Assembly (NCBI GenBank): GCA_035544955.1
Contig: DASZZN010000005.1
Coordinates: 1-64,000, forward strand
DNA length: 64,000 bases
Direction: 5' to 3'
DNA from: Candidatus Dormiibacterota bacterium
GTDB lineage: Bacteria; Chloroflexota; Dormibacteria; CF-121
Below, one piece after another: positions 48,039 through 56,960 of the stretch. Every line of letters begins with the position of its first letter. Position 1 is the first letter of the stretch. Position numbers and translations under genes: made by a program. The notes beneath the pieces are model-generated. The model was given only the letters and a program-made list of their open reading frames with translations, did no database searches and was not told the DNA's origin.

Positions 48039-51000
48039 TTGGGGTACGCGGGCTTGTACGACTCGCGCTTCGAGCACGACGCCTGCGGGATCGGTTTCGT
48101 CGCTGACGCTGGAGGGCGAGCCAGCCGAGGAATCGTCGAGTCCGCCCTCGCGGCGCTGCATCGTGTCCGCCATCGCGGAGCGGTGGCCGCGGATCACCGG
48201 TCAGGCGACGGCGCGGGCCTCCTGCTGGCCATTCCCGATGCCTTCTTTCGCGACTGGATGCAGCAGGCCGCGATCAATGTCGAGCCGGGCGTCCGGCTTG
48301 GGGTGGCCGTCGTCTTCCTCTCGAATGCCCCCGGCGCCGACGGTCACAATCAACGACGTCTGACGCGGCGGCTGTTCGACGAGGCCTGTCGCGCCGAGCA
48401 GCTCGACCTGATCGATTGGCGTCCGGTGCCGGTCGAACCGGCGGCGCTCGGCGATCTGGCCCGCTCGACCGCCCCGCAAATCGAGCAGGCCGTCGTCGCT
48501 GTCGGCGACTCAGTGTCGAGTTCCGATGCCGAGGCGCGCTGTTACCGGACGCGCAAGCGCGTCGAGCGCTCCGTTCGGGCGGCGAGCCTGGGTGTCTATG
48601 TGGCGTCGATGTCGTTTCGGACCCTGACGTATAAGGCGATGTGCGCCGCCGACCAGCTGGCCGCCTTCTACCCCGACCTTCGCGACCAGCGATTCATCGC
48701 CCCCTTCGCGATCTTCCACCAGCGCTACAGTACGAACACCGCGCCCTCGTGGGAGCGGGCTCAGCCGTTCCGGATGCTGTGCCACAACGGCGAGATCAAC
48801 ACCATCCAGGGCAACGTCAACCGGATGCGTGCCCGCGAGGGTCGTCTTGGTGCCAAGGTGTGGGCCGACGAGGGCTTGCTGGTGCCGGTCATCGATGAGC
48901 GCGGATCCGACTCGGCGATGCTCGACAATGCGCTCGAGCTGCTGGTCCGCGGTGGCCGCGACGTGCGCCAGGGTCTGGCCATGCTCGTGCCGGAAGCCTG
49001 GGAGGGCTTCGACGTCGATCCGGCGGTCCGCGATTTCTATCGCTACCACGCGTGCTTGATTGAACCCTGGGACGGGCCTGCTGGCCTGGTCTTCACCGAC
49101 GGAATGCGGGTGGGTGCCGTCCTGGACCGCAACGGCCTGCGGCCGCTGCGTTACGCCGTCTGCGAGGACGGACTGATCGCCTGCGCCTCGGAAGCCGGCG
49201 CCGTTGATGTTGACGGACATGGCCGCGTCCGGCGCGGGAAACTGGGGCCGGGTGAGATGCTCTGCGTCGATCCCGAGCGCGGCGGGCTGGAGGAAAACGA
49301 CGTCATCAAGAGCCGGCTCGCCGCCCAAGAGCCGTACGGTCGCTGGTTGGACGACAACCTGCAGTCGCTCGAGCCCGGGGAACCCGACGAAGCGATCCCG
49401 CCAGACCTGGTGGCCCGCCAGGCCGCCTTCGGCTACACGAAGGAGGAGTTCACCTACGTGCTGCGACCGATGGCGACCCAGGGCAAGGAGCCGATCTTCT
49501 CCATGGGCGACGACACGGCGCTCTCGGTGCTGGCCGGGCCGTCGCGTCTTCTCTACAGCTATTTCAAGCAGCGCTTCGCGCAAGTGACGAACCCGCCGAT
49601 CGACCATCTCCGGGAGCGCCTTGTGATGTCGCTGCGCAGCTATCTGGGACCGCCGGCCCCGCTGCTCTCGACCGGACCCGCTGCCGCACGACTGGTGCAG
49701 CTCGATTCGTTCGTCCTCTATCCCTCAGGACTCGAGGCGGTGCGCGCGCTCGGCACTCCTTTTGCGTCGAGCGACCTAGATGCGACCTTCGCGGTTGCCG
49801 ACGGACCGTCCGGATTGCGGGCGGCCTGCGAGCGGCTCGCGCAGGATGCCGTGCGCGCCGCGCGCTTTGGGGCGTCCATCCTGATCGTTTCGGATCGCGA
49901 TGCCGGGCCCGAGCGGGCGCCGATCCCGGCGCTGCTCGCCGTCGGAACCGTGCACCACCATCTCATGCGCCAGGGTCTGCGCGGGCGGACCAGCCTGGTC
50001 ATCGAGACGGATGAGGCTCGCGAGGTTCATCATGTCGTCTGCCTGCTGGGCTATGGCGCACAGGCGATCTGCCCGCGTCTCGGCATGGCATCGATCAGGG
50101 CGCTGGCCGCGGCCGGCCATCTGAAAGGGGAGGCTGCCGACGGCCGGGGCGCGCAGGAGCATTACGTCAAAGCGCTCGAGGATGGCACCCTCAAGGTGCT
50201 CGCCAAGATGGGCATCTCGACGCTCGATGGCTACCAGGGGGCGCAGATCTTCGAAATCATCGGCCTGGATGCCGACGTGGTCGACCTCGGCTTTGCCGGG
50301 ACACCGTCTCCGGTGGGCGGCGCGACATTCACCGATATCGCCGAGCAGGTGCTGGCGAATCATGCCGTCGGGTTTGGGACCGCGTCGCCGGCCCTGGTGA
50401 GTCCTGGCTTCTTCAAGCATCACAAGCAGGGGACCGAATATCACGCGACGAACCCCGATGTCGTCGATGCACTCCATGACGCCGTGCCGGCAAAGGACGT
50501 GGCCGCGGCTCCGGCAGAAGAGCCGGCGCCGTTAGCGCTGGCATCGGTCAAGGCCTCCCCCAATGGCGCAGGGGAGATGCCGACGAAAGAGATGGCCGCC
50601 GCACACGCGCTGCAGCGCGCGGTGGCGACCGGACCCGACGGCAGCGGCTTCGCCTCGTACGAGAAGTTTGCCCGGCTGGTCAACGACCGACCGCCGACCT
50701 ATCCAAGAGACCTGCTGGCGATGCGACCGGCCGGCCCGGCATTACCGCTCAATGAGGTCGAGCCCGCCACCGCGATCCTGCGGCGGTTCTCGACCGGCGC
50801 CATGTCGCACGGCTCCATCGCCGCGGAGGCGCACGAGACGATCGCGATCGCGATGAACCGGCTCGGCGGAAAGAGCAACACCGGCGAGGGGGGCGAGGAC
50901 CCAGCGCGATATCGCACGAAGGGTCTGCCGATCGACCGCAACTCGCGGATCAAGCAGGTGGCGTCGGGGCGATTCGGGGTCACGCCCGAGTACTGCGTCT

Positions 51001-52667
51001 TCGCCGATGAGTTGCAGATCAAGATGGCGCAGGGATCGAAGCCCGGCGAGGGCGGCCAGCTGCCGGGCCACAAGGCGACTGCCGAGATCGCACGCCTACG
51101 CCATACCCAGCAAGGAATTGCCCTGATCTCGCCGCCGCCGCACCACGACATCTATTCCATCGAAGACCTGGCCCAGCTGATCTACGACCTCAAGCAGGTC
51201 AATCCCCTGGCGGCCGTGTCCGTCAAGCTCGTCGCCGAGGCCGGCGTTGGGACGATCGCCGCCGGCGTGGTCAAGGGCCTGGCCGACGTGGTGCATATCG
51301 CCGGCATGGACGGCGGGACGGGCGCCAGCCCGCTGTCGTCGATCAAGAACGCCGGGATGCCCTGGGAGATTGGCCTGGCAGAAACGCAACAGACGCTCCG
51401 GATCAACGACCTGCGCCATCGGGTTCGCCTGCGCGTCGATGGCGGAATCAAGTCCGGTCGGGACGTGGTCATTTCCGCACTGCTGGGCGCCGACGAGTAC
51501 AGCTTTGGCACGGCGGCGCTGCTGGCCGAGGGTTGCATCATGGTGCGCACCTGCCACCTGGACACCTGCCCGGTGGGGATTGCGACCCAGCGTCCGGAAC
51601 TGCGGGCCAAGTTCGCCGGGACGCCGGAGATGCTCGAGGCCTATCTGACGCACGTCGCCGAGGAGATCCGCCACATCCTGGCAGGACTCGGCCTGCGCAG
51701 ACTTGACGACGCGATTGGCCGGACGGACTTGCTGTCGCAGCGCATCACGGGGGACGCGCATGCTGACCGCCTGGACCTTTCACCGCTGCTGAGCGACGAG
51801 GGCTCGGAACCACGCCGGTTCGTTGGCTCGATTCCGCTGCAGCGACCGTCGTCCGCGCTGGGCGATCGCGTTTGCCTGGACGCACTGACCGCAGTCCTTA
51901 CCGGCGCCGATGTGCGCGCCAGCTACCCGATCGAAAATTCCGACCGGTCGGTCGGGGCGCGGTTGGGGGGTGCGCTGGCGCGGGAGTGCGGGGCGTCGCC
52001 GCCGGCCGGGTCGGCATCCTTCACGTTTACGGGGTCGGCCGGCCAGAGCTTCGGGGCATTCCTCACCGACGGCATCGAGTTCGTCTTGATCGGTGAGGCG
52101 AACGATTACGTGGGAAAGGGAATGGGAGGTGGGCGAATCATCCTGCGCCCGCCTGCCAACGATGCGGGCGATCCCCACCTGCTCGGCAACACCGTTCTCT
52201 ACGGCGCGACCGGAGGCGAGCTCTTCTGCGCCGGGAAAGCGGGTGAGCGCTTCGCGGTTCGCAACAGCGGCGCCTCGGCGGTGGTCGAGGGCGTAGGGGA
52301 GCATGGAGCCGAATACATGACCGGCGGCACCCTGGTGGTGCTCGGCCCGGTGGGCCACAACCTCGGCGCAGGAATGACGGGCGGCGAAGTCTTCGTCTAC
52401 GACGACGGGATTGGCGTGCCCGCGATGGTGAATCCCGAGCTGGTCGACGTCCATCGGCTCAGCGGGGAGCACCAGCTCCTCGCGGAGCAGGGTCTGCGGT
52501 TACGCGCGCTGATCGAGGAGCACGCGAGGTACACAGGGTCGTCGGTGGCCCGCGCCATCCTCGATGACTGGCACGCGGCGCTGCATCGGTTCTGGAGAGT
52601 CGCACCGAAGGCCGACGTCGCCCTCATCGAAAACGCCCACGAGGGCACGGTCGCCTCGCGAGCGTAG
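48039..52667 (+). CDS. gltB: Glutamate synthase, large (alpha) subunit
   Basis: This 1542-residue enzyme transfers the glutamine amide to 2-oxoglutarate. The N-terminal amidotransferase domain begins with the nucleophilic Cys of HDACGIGFVADAGG; the preceding short propeptide is cleaved in the family. FMN and substrate motifs are GGKSNTGEGGEDPARY, KPGEGGQLPGHKATAEI and SVKLVAEAGVGTIAAGVVKG. The [3Fe-4S] ligands are in CIMVRTCHLDTCPVGIATQ. A C-terminal GxGxG helix domain follows (MGGGRIILRPPANDAGDPHL). The start is TTG 48039 or TTG 48054. No gltD is present in the window. Confidence 0.93.
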   Translation: MGYAGLYDSRFEHDACGIGFVADAGGRASRGIVESALAALHRVRHRGAVAADHRSGDGAGLLLAIPDAFFRDWMQQAAINVEPGVRLGVAVVFLSNAPGADGHNQRRLTRRLFDEACRAEQLDLIDWRPVPVEPAALGDLARSTAPQIEQAVVAVGDSVSSSDAEARCYRTRKRVERSVRAASLGVYVASMSFRTLTYKAMCAADQLAAFYPDLRDQRFIAPFAIFHQRYSTNTAPSWERAQPFRMLCHNGEINTIQGNVNRMRAREGRLGAKVWADEGLLVPVIDERGSDSAMLDNALELLVRGGRDVRQGLAMLVPEAWEGFDVDPAVRDFYRYHACLIEPWDGPAGLVFTDGMRVGAVLDRNGLRPLRYAVCEDGLIACASEAGAVDVDGHGRVRRGKLGPGEMLCVDPERGGLEENDVIKSRLAAQEPYGRWLDDNLQSLEPGEPDEAIPPDLVARQAAFGYTKEEFTYVLRPMATQGKEPIFSMGDDTALSVLAGPSRLLYSYFKQRFAQVTNPPIDHLRERLVMSLRSYLGPPAPLLSTGPAAARLVQLDSFVLYPSGLEAVRALGTPFASSDLDATFAVADGPSGLRAACERLAQDAVRAARFGASILIVSDRDAGPERAPIPALLAVGTVHHHLMRQGLRGRTSLVIETDEAREVHHVVCLLGYGAQAICPRLGMASIRALAAAGHLKGEAADGRGAQEHYVKALEDGTLKVLAKMGISTLDGYQGAQIFEIIGLDADVVDLGFAGTPSPVGGATFTDIAEQVLANHAVGFGTASPALVSPGFFKHHKQGTEYHATNPDVVDALHDAVPAKDVAAAPAEEPAPLALASVKASPNGAGEMPTKEMAAAHALQRAVATGPDGSGFASYEKFARLVNDRPPTYPRDLLAMRPAGPALPLNEVEPATAILRRFSTGAMSHGSIAAEAHETIAIAMNRLGGKSNTGEGGEDPARYRTKGLPIDRNSRIKQVASGRFGVTPEYCVFADELQIKMAQGSKPGEGGQLPGHKATAEIARLRHTQQGIALISPPPHHDIYSIEDLAQLIYDLKQVNPLAAVSVKLVAEAGVGTIAAGVVKGLADVVHIAGMDGGTGASPLSSIKNAGMPWEIGLAETQQTLRINDLRHRVRLRVDGGIKSGRDVVISALLGADEYSFGTAALLAEGCIMVRTCHLDTCPVGIATQRPELRAKFAGTPEMLEAYLTHVAEEIRHILAGLGLRRLDDAIGRTDLLSQRITGDAHADRLDLSPLLSDEGSEPRRFVGSIPLQRPSSALGDRVCLDALTAVLTGADVRASYPIENSDRSVGARLGGALARECGASPPAGSASFTFTGSAGQSFGAFLTDGIEFVLIGEANDYVGKGMGGGRIILRPPANDAGDPHLLGNTVLYGATGGELFCAGKAGERFAVRNSGASAVVEGVGEHGAEYMTGGTLVVLGPVGHNLGAGMTGGEVFVYDDGIGVPAMVNPELVDVHRLSGEHQLLAEQGLRLRALIEEHARYTGSSVARAILDDWHAALHRFWRVAPKADVALIENAHEGTVASRA

Positions 52668-52761
52668 ACCCTCGCCAGCGGCTGACGTCGGCGACGCCGA
52701 CCCTCGCAGGCGGCTGACGTCGGCGACGCCGACTGTCGCAAGCGGCTGACGGCGGCGCACC
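52668..52761 (+). repeat. Tandem repeat, 32-bp unit, nearly three copies
   Basis: Copies at 52668-52699 and 52700-52731 differ at two positions; a third, more diverged copy runs 52732-52761. The core is GGCTGACGTCGGCGACGCCG. It begins directly after the gltB stop. From 52762 to 53092 no credible gene or motif is seen. Confidence 0.8.
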
Positions 52762-53092
52762 CTCCGGACTGCTCGAGGGGCCGGCCTACTCAGTCTGAAT
52801 CGGCTACAGATTAGCCGGCGTAAACGCCTCCGCCGTTCGTGCCGAGATCCCATTCCCCAAAGTGGGTCGATCATAGGTTCAGCGGCCCGACCCCTCTGCG
52901 GCGGTCCGGAGGGCGACCCGCGCCGCCTCGCCGCCTGCGGCGCCGGTCGTCGCGCCGAGGGGACCGCGTGGACCGGGCCGTAACGCTCACTGTGCAATCG
53001 CCAACAAGAGGTACCTGCGCCTTCCCGCCGTTTGCGCATCTCGCCGATGCCCAGGCGATCAATCCTGGTTCCGCTCAGGACCGAGGGATTCG

Positions 53093-54508
53093 TTAGGCGG
53101 CGGGGTCCGGAAGGTTGGGATCGAGGTCCGACCGCTGATTCGCCTGATGACTCGCGGCATCGTGCGCCTCCATGACCCGGGCCCACGCGGCGTCGTCGGC
53201 GGGTGCGCGTTCTCCTGGCGGCCAATCGGTTCGTAAGCGTCGAGCGACGCGCAGCTGTTCCGCGAATCGGCGAGCAGCCTCAACAGGATCGTCAACATCT
53301 GCCACGCGCGCCAGCCCGGGCGGGCGAGGGGGCACCGCCAGCACCTCACCTTCCGCGGTCCGCACCAGTTGCCAGCCACCCTCATGCGCCATCCAGTGAT
53401 GTCGATGGCACAAGAGGATCATGTTCGTGAGGTCGGTCTCGCCGCCATTCGTCCAGTGGACGACGTGGTGAGCATCGCTCCAGGACGCCGGCCGATCGCA
53501 GCGCGGCCATTTGCAATGACCGTCGCGGGCGTTGAGCGCGCGACGCATGGCCCCGGCGACCACGCGACGCGCGCGTCCGACGTCGATCACAACAGACTCG
53601 GGTGCCAGCACAACGCGGGTGATCGTGCCATCGCATGCCAGGCGCTGCACGGTCGCCGACGACACGGGTAGCGAGTACTCCATGTCACCCGCCGGAGATC
53701 CGGCCAGTCCCCGCAGCGTGTCGAGCGAAGCCGTTACCTGAAGATGCGGACGCTGCGGAAGCACGCCGGTGTCTTGTGCGTGACTGCAGACTTCGACGAA
53801 GGCGTCCGCGTTGCGGTGTTCCCGGCCGCGCTCATCGTGGTCGCCATGCGGCTGGGCCAGCGGCTCGAGCGCGCTGCGAACCACGGCGCCACCAACCGCG
53901 TCGAACCAGCCCTCCAGGGCCAGTGAGCCGTCTTCGTAGGTGCTCATCTTCAACGTGCGCGCCTCGGTTGCGCGCTTTTGCTCGTCGGTAAACGCCTCGG
54001 GGTCGGTGGCGTGGCGCAGGTGATGACAGAAATACCAGAGACGGCCGACACTGGACTCGCGGGCCTTCTCGAGTAACTCGCGCTCCTCGAACGGCGCGGC
54101 GGTGGATGATCCCTGGACGGCCTGCGCCGTCCGGGCCATCAGCGCCAGATGGGCGTAACCGATCTCGGCGCTCTCGACCGCTTCGACGCTTCGCGGAAGT
54201 TCATCGAGGTGCTCACCGACCGCCAGGCTGTTCCAGACCGCACCGCTCGACATCCGGCAGTGATGGCGGATCCAATCGATCGGGCTCACCGATCCCTGCT
54301 CGTCGTACTCCTCCGTCTTGGCGAACTGGGCGGTGGTTTCCGAGAACTCCAACTCGAGAAGGTCCTGGCCATGCCGGATCCCTTTCAGCTCGGCGGCGAG
54401 CTCCGCCGGCTGGCGATTCGCTTTCGGACGCTGGCGGAAGCGGTCGATCGCACTCAGCAGCTCCGCCACGTAGGCGCCCGTCGCCAGGGTTGGCTCGGCA
54501 TCTACCAC
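53093..54508 (-). CDS. DUF222 / HNH endonuclease (13E12-repeat family)
   Basis: This 471-residue protein has an N-terminal DUF222 domain (about 15-330; SVSPIDWIRHHCRMSSGAVW; MARTAQAVQ). A C-terminal HNH nuclease domain follows: CKWPRCDRPASWSDAHHVVH, then WTNGGETDLTNMILLCHRHH, with metal and zinc ligands intact. These proteins are abundant in actinobacteria and often tied to the SOS response or mobile repeats. The GTG start at 54508 lies just downstream of a promoter with a perfect SOS box. Confidence 0.92.
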   Translation of the reverse strand: MVDAEPTLATGAYVAELLSAIDRFRQRPKANRQPAELAAELKGIRHGQDLLELEFSETTAQFAKTEEYDEQGSVSPIDWIRHHCRMSSGAVWNSLAVGEHLDELPRSVEAVESAEIGYAHLALMARTAQAVQGSSTAAPFEERELLEKARESSVGRLWYFCHHLRHATDPEAFTDEQKRATEARTLKMSTYEDGSLALEGWFDAVGGAVVRSALEPLAQPHGDHDERGREHRNADAFVEVCSHAQDTGVLPQRPHLQVTASLDTLRGLAGSPAGDMEYSLPVSSATVQRLACDGTITRVVLAPESVVIDVGRARRVVAGAMRRALNARDGHCKWPRCDRPASWSDAHHVVHWTNGGETDLTNMILLCHRHHWMAHEGGWQLVRTAEGEVLAVPPRPPGLARVADVDDPVEAARRFAEQLRVARRLRTDWPPGERAPADDAAWARVMEAHDAASHQANQRSDLDPNLPDPAA

Positions 54509-54519
54509 AATTCTGTGTA

Positions 54520-54548
54520 AGTTTAGCGAACATGCGTTCGTTTGTCAA
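54520..54548 (-). promoter_or_regulatory. Promoter TTGACA-N17-TAAACT with an embedded SOS (LexA) box
   Basis: The -35 is at 54543-54548 and the -10 at 54520-54525. The spacer contains the palindrome CGAACATGCGTTCG (54527-54540), an exact match to the Gram-positive LexA site GAAC-N4-GTTC. Bound LexA would block the promoter. Confidence 0.85.
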
Positions 54549-54602
54549 CTCAGCAAAGACCCTCGCGCAGCCTCCCCAAGCTGGGGAGAGAAATCTCGGC
54601 GT

Positions 54603-55247
54603 TTAGCTGAATAGCGTGATGACGCCGGCGACCAGCAGCGTCACCGTCCACAGCAGGTCGACGTTGAGCCAGGCCCGGTGCAGGAAACCGACACCAAGAC
54701 GTTCATAGACGACGATCGCGACCAGTCCCATCACCACGAGCAACGCCACCGTGTGCAGGGTCGCCGCCGCCAGTCCCTTCCACGGTGAGAAGGACGCGGT
54801 GTAGGCGATCAGCGTCATGTCCTGGCTGCCGCTCGCGTGGGGGGACAGCTTCAAGAGGATCGGAACCAGCATTAGGCCGGCTCCGTGGGCGGACGACATC
54901 AAAAACGACCAGCCGAAGAGTCCGCGCGGGCCGATGCGCATCCCGAATCCGCGCGGGTGCGCGTGCTTGCGCCAGAGCCGGTAGAGCGCGAACCCCAGGA
55001 GTAAAGCCGCGCCGGCGATGCGCAACGCCTGTGGGGCGATCAAGAACTGGGCTCCCGCGACCAGCACCACGATCACCGCGATGGCCGCCTCGTGGCCGAT
55101 GGCGATCGGAAGAAACGATTCCCAGACGGCCGACCGTCGCCGCTCCTGCAACCCGCGGGCGACGGCGAACAGCCAGCCCATCCCCGGATTCAGGCCGTGG
55201 TAGGCCCCGAGAATGATCAAGACATCCCAGGGCCACCACCCCGTCAT
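54603..55247 (-). CDS. Multi-pass membrane protein of unknown function
   Basis: 214 residues with about six TM helices. The conserved-looking first part, LIILGAYHGLNPGMGWLFAV, and the helix AIGHEAAIAVIVVLVAGAQF place His and Asn residues in the membrane. This recalls NicO/RcnA or HupE-like metal carriers or TauE-type exporters, without a firm match. ATG 55247 has a GAGGTAGG ribosome site and lies nine bases after the SBP56-family gene, so the two are an operon. Confidence 0.72.
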   Translation of the reverse strand: MTGWWPWDVLIILGAYHGLNPGMGWLFAVARGLQERRRSAVWESFLPIAIGHEAAIAVIVVLVAGAQFLIAPQALRIAGAALLLGFALYRLWRKHAHPRGFGMRIGPRGLFGWSFLMSSAHGAGLMLVPILLKLSPHASGSQDMTLIAYTASFSPWKGLAAATLHTVALLVVMGLVAIVVYERLGVGFLHRAWLNVDLLWTVTLLVAGVITLFS

Positions 55248-55256
55248 GCGCCTACC

Positions 55257-56639
55257 TCAGGAGAAGCAGTACGAATCCGATGATGCGTCGCCGCCCTCGA
55301 GATGCACCTGGTGGAAGCGTTGCTCCGACTGCACGAAAAAATTGCGGTCGAGCTCGATGCCACCGTTGTCACCCACGTCGAGCTTCGCGACCCAACCCTT
55401 CATCCCGTCCGGATAGAACTGGTCGTCCCAGGCCTTGTAGAGCCCGTTCGATACATACACCCGCTTGCCATCACGGCTTACTTCGACCATCTGCGGACCG
55501 CCGTTGAGTGCGCCGGAGTTCGGATGCGCGGCGCGCCGGACGATCCCGCCCAGGTGCGCGGAGCCGGTCTTCTTGGGGTTGAACGGATCCGAGACGTCGT
55601 ACTGGAGGAATTCGCCGGTCCCCCAGCACGAGACATAGAGGAAGCGATCGTCCAGGGAGAGGTTGATGTCGCTCACCAGCGGCGCCACCGCCTTGAACCC
55701 CTTGAGGATGGGCGGGAGCTGTTCGGGATCGGCCGGCTCCGCCGGGATCTCGATCACCTTGCGGGCCTTCCAGGTGTTGCCGTCCTGGTACCAGGCCCAA
55801 ACGGAAGAGCTCAGGTCCTTCAGGCTGGTGACCACACCGACGAACCCGTACGCTTTGCTGGGATCGTGCGCGGGGCGCAGCTCGAGCACCATCTGCTGCT
55901 CGGCACCGAGGTCGATCACCTGGCGATGGCGACGCTTCGGCAGGTCCCAGATGTGCAGCTGGTGGCCGTAGCCGCCTTTAAACAGGATCTCGGGAATGAC
56001 GCCGTTCTCGATCATTTTCGGCGTGCCCCACTCGCTGGTGACCATTGTGTCGTAGCCGAGGTGCCACCAGAAGTCATAGGCGAGATACTGCGGCCCGCGG
56101 TCGAGCTCCCAGCGACCGCGGACATCGAAGGTGTCGTGGTCGACGATGAAGATGCCGCCCGGCCCGTCGCCGCTGGGGGAGCCAAGCGCGCTGACGTAGA
56201 TCCCATCGGGTCCGCAGTGGCTCGTGTGGGGACGGCTGTAGCCGGCGCGGTTCGCGATTTCCTCCGGCTCGATGGTCTTGACGATGCGCGGCGCGCGCGG
56301 ATCCGGCTTGGTGTCGATGACATAGATCCGCGACGAGCGGATACCGGGCGCCAGCAAGTAGCGGCGCTCGACATGCGGATGCGCGGCATACGGGCAAAGG
56401 GAAGAGCTGCACGCGTTCCAGCCGAAGTGGTGGAGCTCGTCACCCGCGTGCGTCGTCGTCAGGGTGTTGAGCACCGTGCCGTACGTCTTGGAGCTGCGAT
56501 CGGCGTCCAGCGTGGCCAGCCCGTCGGGGCCGTCGCCGGGGTTGACGACGACGACGTAAGCCAGCGTTTCGGGCGGCGCCTGGGCGGCCAGGCGAGGCGA
56601 GGCATAGAAGGTCGGATCGGCCCGCAACAAGGTTGCCAT
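55257..56639 (-). CDS. SBP56 (selenium-binding protein) / methanethiol oxidase family protein
   Basis: This 460-residue seven-bladed propeller protein shows ETLAYVVVVNPGDGPDGLAT, HHFGWNACSSSLCPYAAHPH (with Cys and His residues), SRPHTSHCGPDGIYVSALGS, YDTMVTSEWGTPKMIENGV and HQLHIWDLPKRRHRQVIDLG. Characterised bacterial members oxidise methanethiol using copper and are exported. No Tat or Sec signal is visible here, so the substrate is not assured. A near-consensus promoter and a GGGAGG ribosome site precede ATG 56639. Confidence 0.9.
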   Translation of the reverse strand: MATLLRADPTFYASPRLAAQAPPETLAYVVVVNPGDGPDGLATLDADRSSKTYGTVLNTLTTTHAGDELHHFGWNACSSSLCPYAAHPHVERRYLLAPGIRSSRIYVIDTKPDPRAPRIVKTIEPEEIANRAGYSRPHTSHCGPDGIYVSALGSPSGDGPGGIFIVDHDTFDVRGRWELDRGPQYLAYDFWWHLGYDTMVTSEWGTPKMIENGVIPEILFKGGYGHQLHIWDLPKRRHRQVIDLGAEQQMVLELRPAHDPSKAYGFVGVVTSLKDLSSSVWAWYQDGNTWKARKVIEIPAEPADPEQLPPILKGFKAVAPLVSDINLSLDDRFLYVSCWGTGEFLQYDVSDPFNPKKTGSAHLGGIVRRAAHPNSGALNGGPQMVEVSRDGKRVYVSNGLYKAWDDQFYPDGMKGWVAKLDVGDNGGIELDRNFFVQSEQRFHQVHLEGGDASSDSYCFS

Positions 56640-56701
56640 CGAGTTGCTCCCTCCCAGATTGTTGACTAGTTAGATCGAAATAGTCAGGAACTTAGGCGCC
56701 T

Positions 56702-56730
56702 ACTCTATCGAATTGTCCGAGGGAGGTCAA
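56702..56730 (-). promoter_or_regulatory. Promoter TTGACC-N17-TAGAGT for the SBP56-family operon
   Basis: The -35 is at 56725-56730 and the -10 at 56702-56707. The predicted leader is about 55 bases. Confidence 0.6.
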
Positions 56731-56825
56731 ATACGGAGTGGATTTCAGGGCGTCTTCGGCCTACTGTCACCCGGTAGATCGAGCTTTCACGGGTCGCGTC
56801 CCTCGTGGACGACAGGAGGGTAAGG

Positions 56826-56930
56826 ATGAACCAACTCGCCGACAAACGTGCAAGGGGGCGCCGGCGGCGGAGCGGCATTCACCGGCACCCGCACTCAAGC
56901 AGGAACGCTGAGTCGGTCAGCCCGATTTGA
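56826..56930 (+). CDS. Possible 34-residue Arg-rich peptide
   Basis: ATG 56826 follows a strong AGGAGG-like site. The peptide begins MNQLADKRARGRRRRSG and ends at TGA 56928-56930, inside the -35 region of proC. No family is known. It may be a leader peptide or a chance ORF. Apart from this and the two promoters, the 320-base interval holds nothing clear. Confidence 0.3.
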   Translation: MNQLADKRARGRRRRSGIHRHPHSSRNAESVSPI

Positions 56931-56954
56931 CGGGATGACCGAGCTTCGTACAAT
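56927..56954 (+). promoter_or_regulatory. Promoter TTGACG-N16-TACAAT giving leaderless proC
   Basis: The -10 TACAAT (56949-56954) ends six bases before ATG 56961, and a TTGACG -35 is present. This is the best example of a leaderless promoter in the window. Confidence 0.65.
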
Positions 56955-56960
56955 CCGACG

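Noticed and set aside
52500-53225. Minus-strand open frame across the gltB end and the following gap
   Set aside because: It is low complexity and Arg-rich, covers the tandem repeat and shows no ribosome site.
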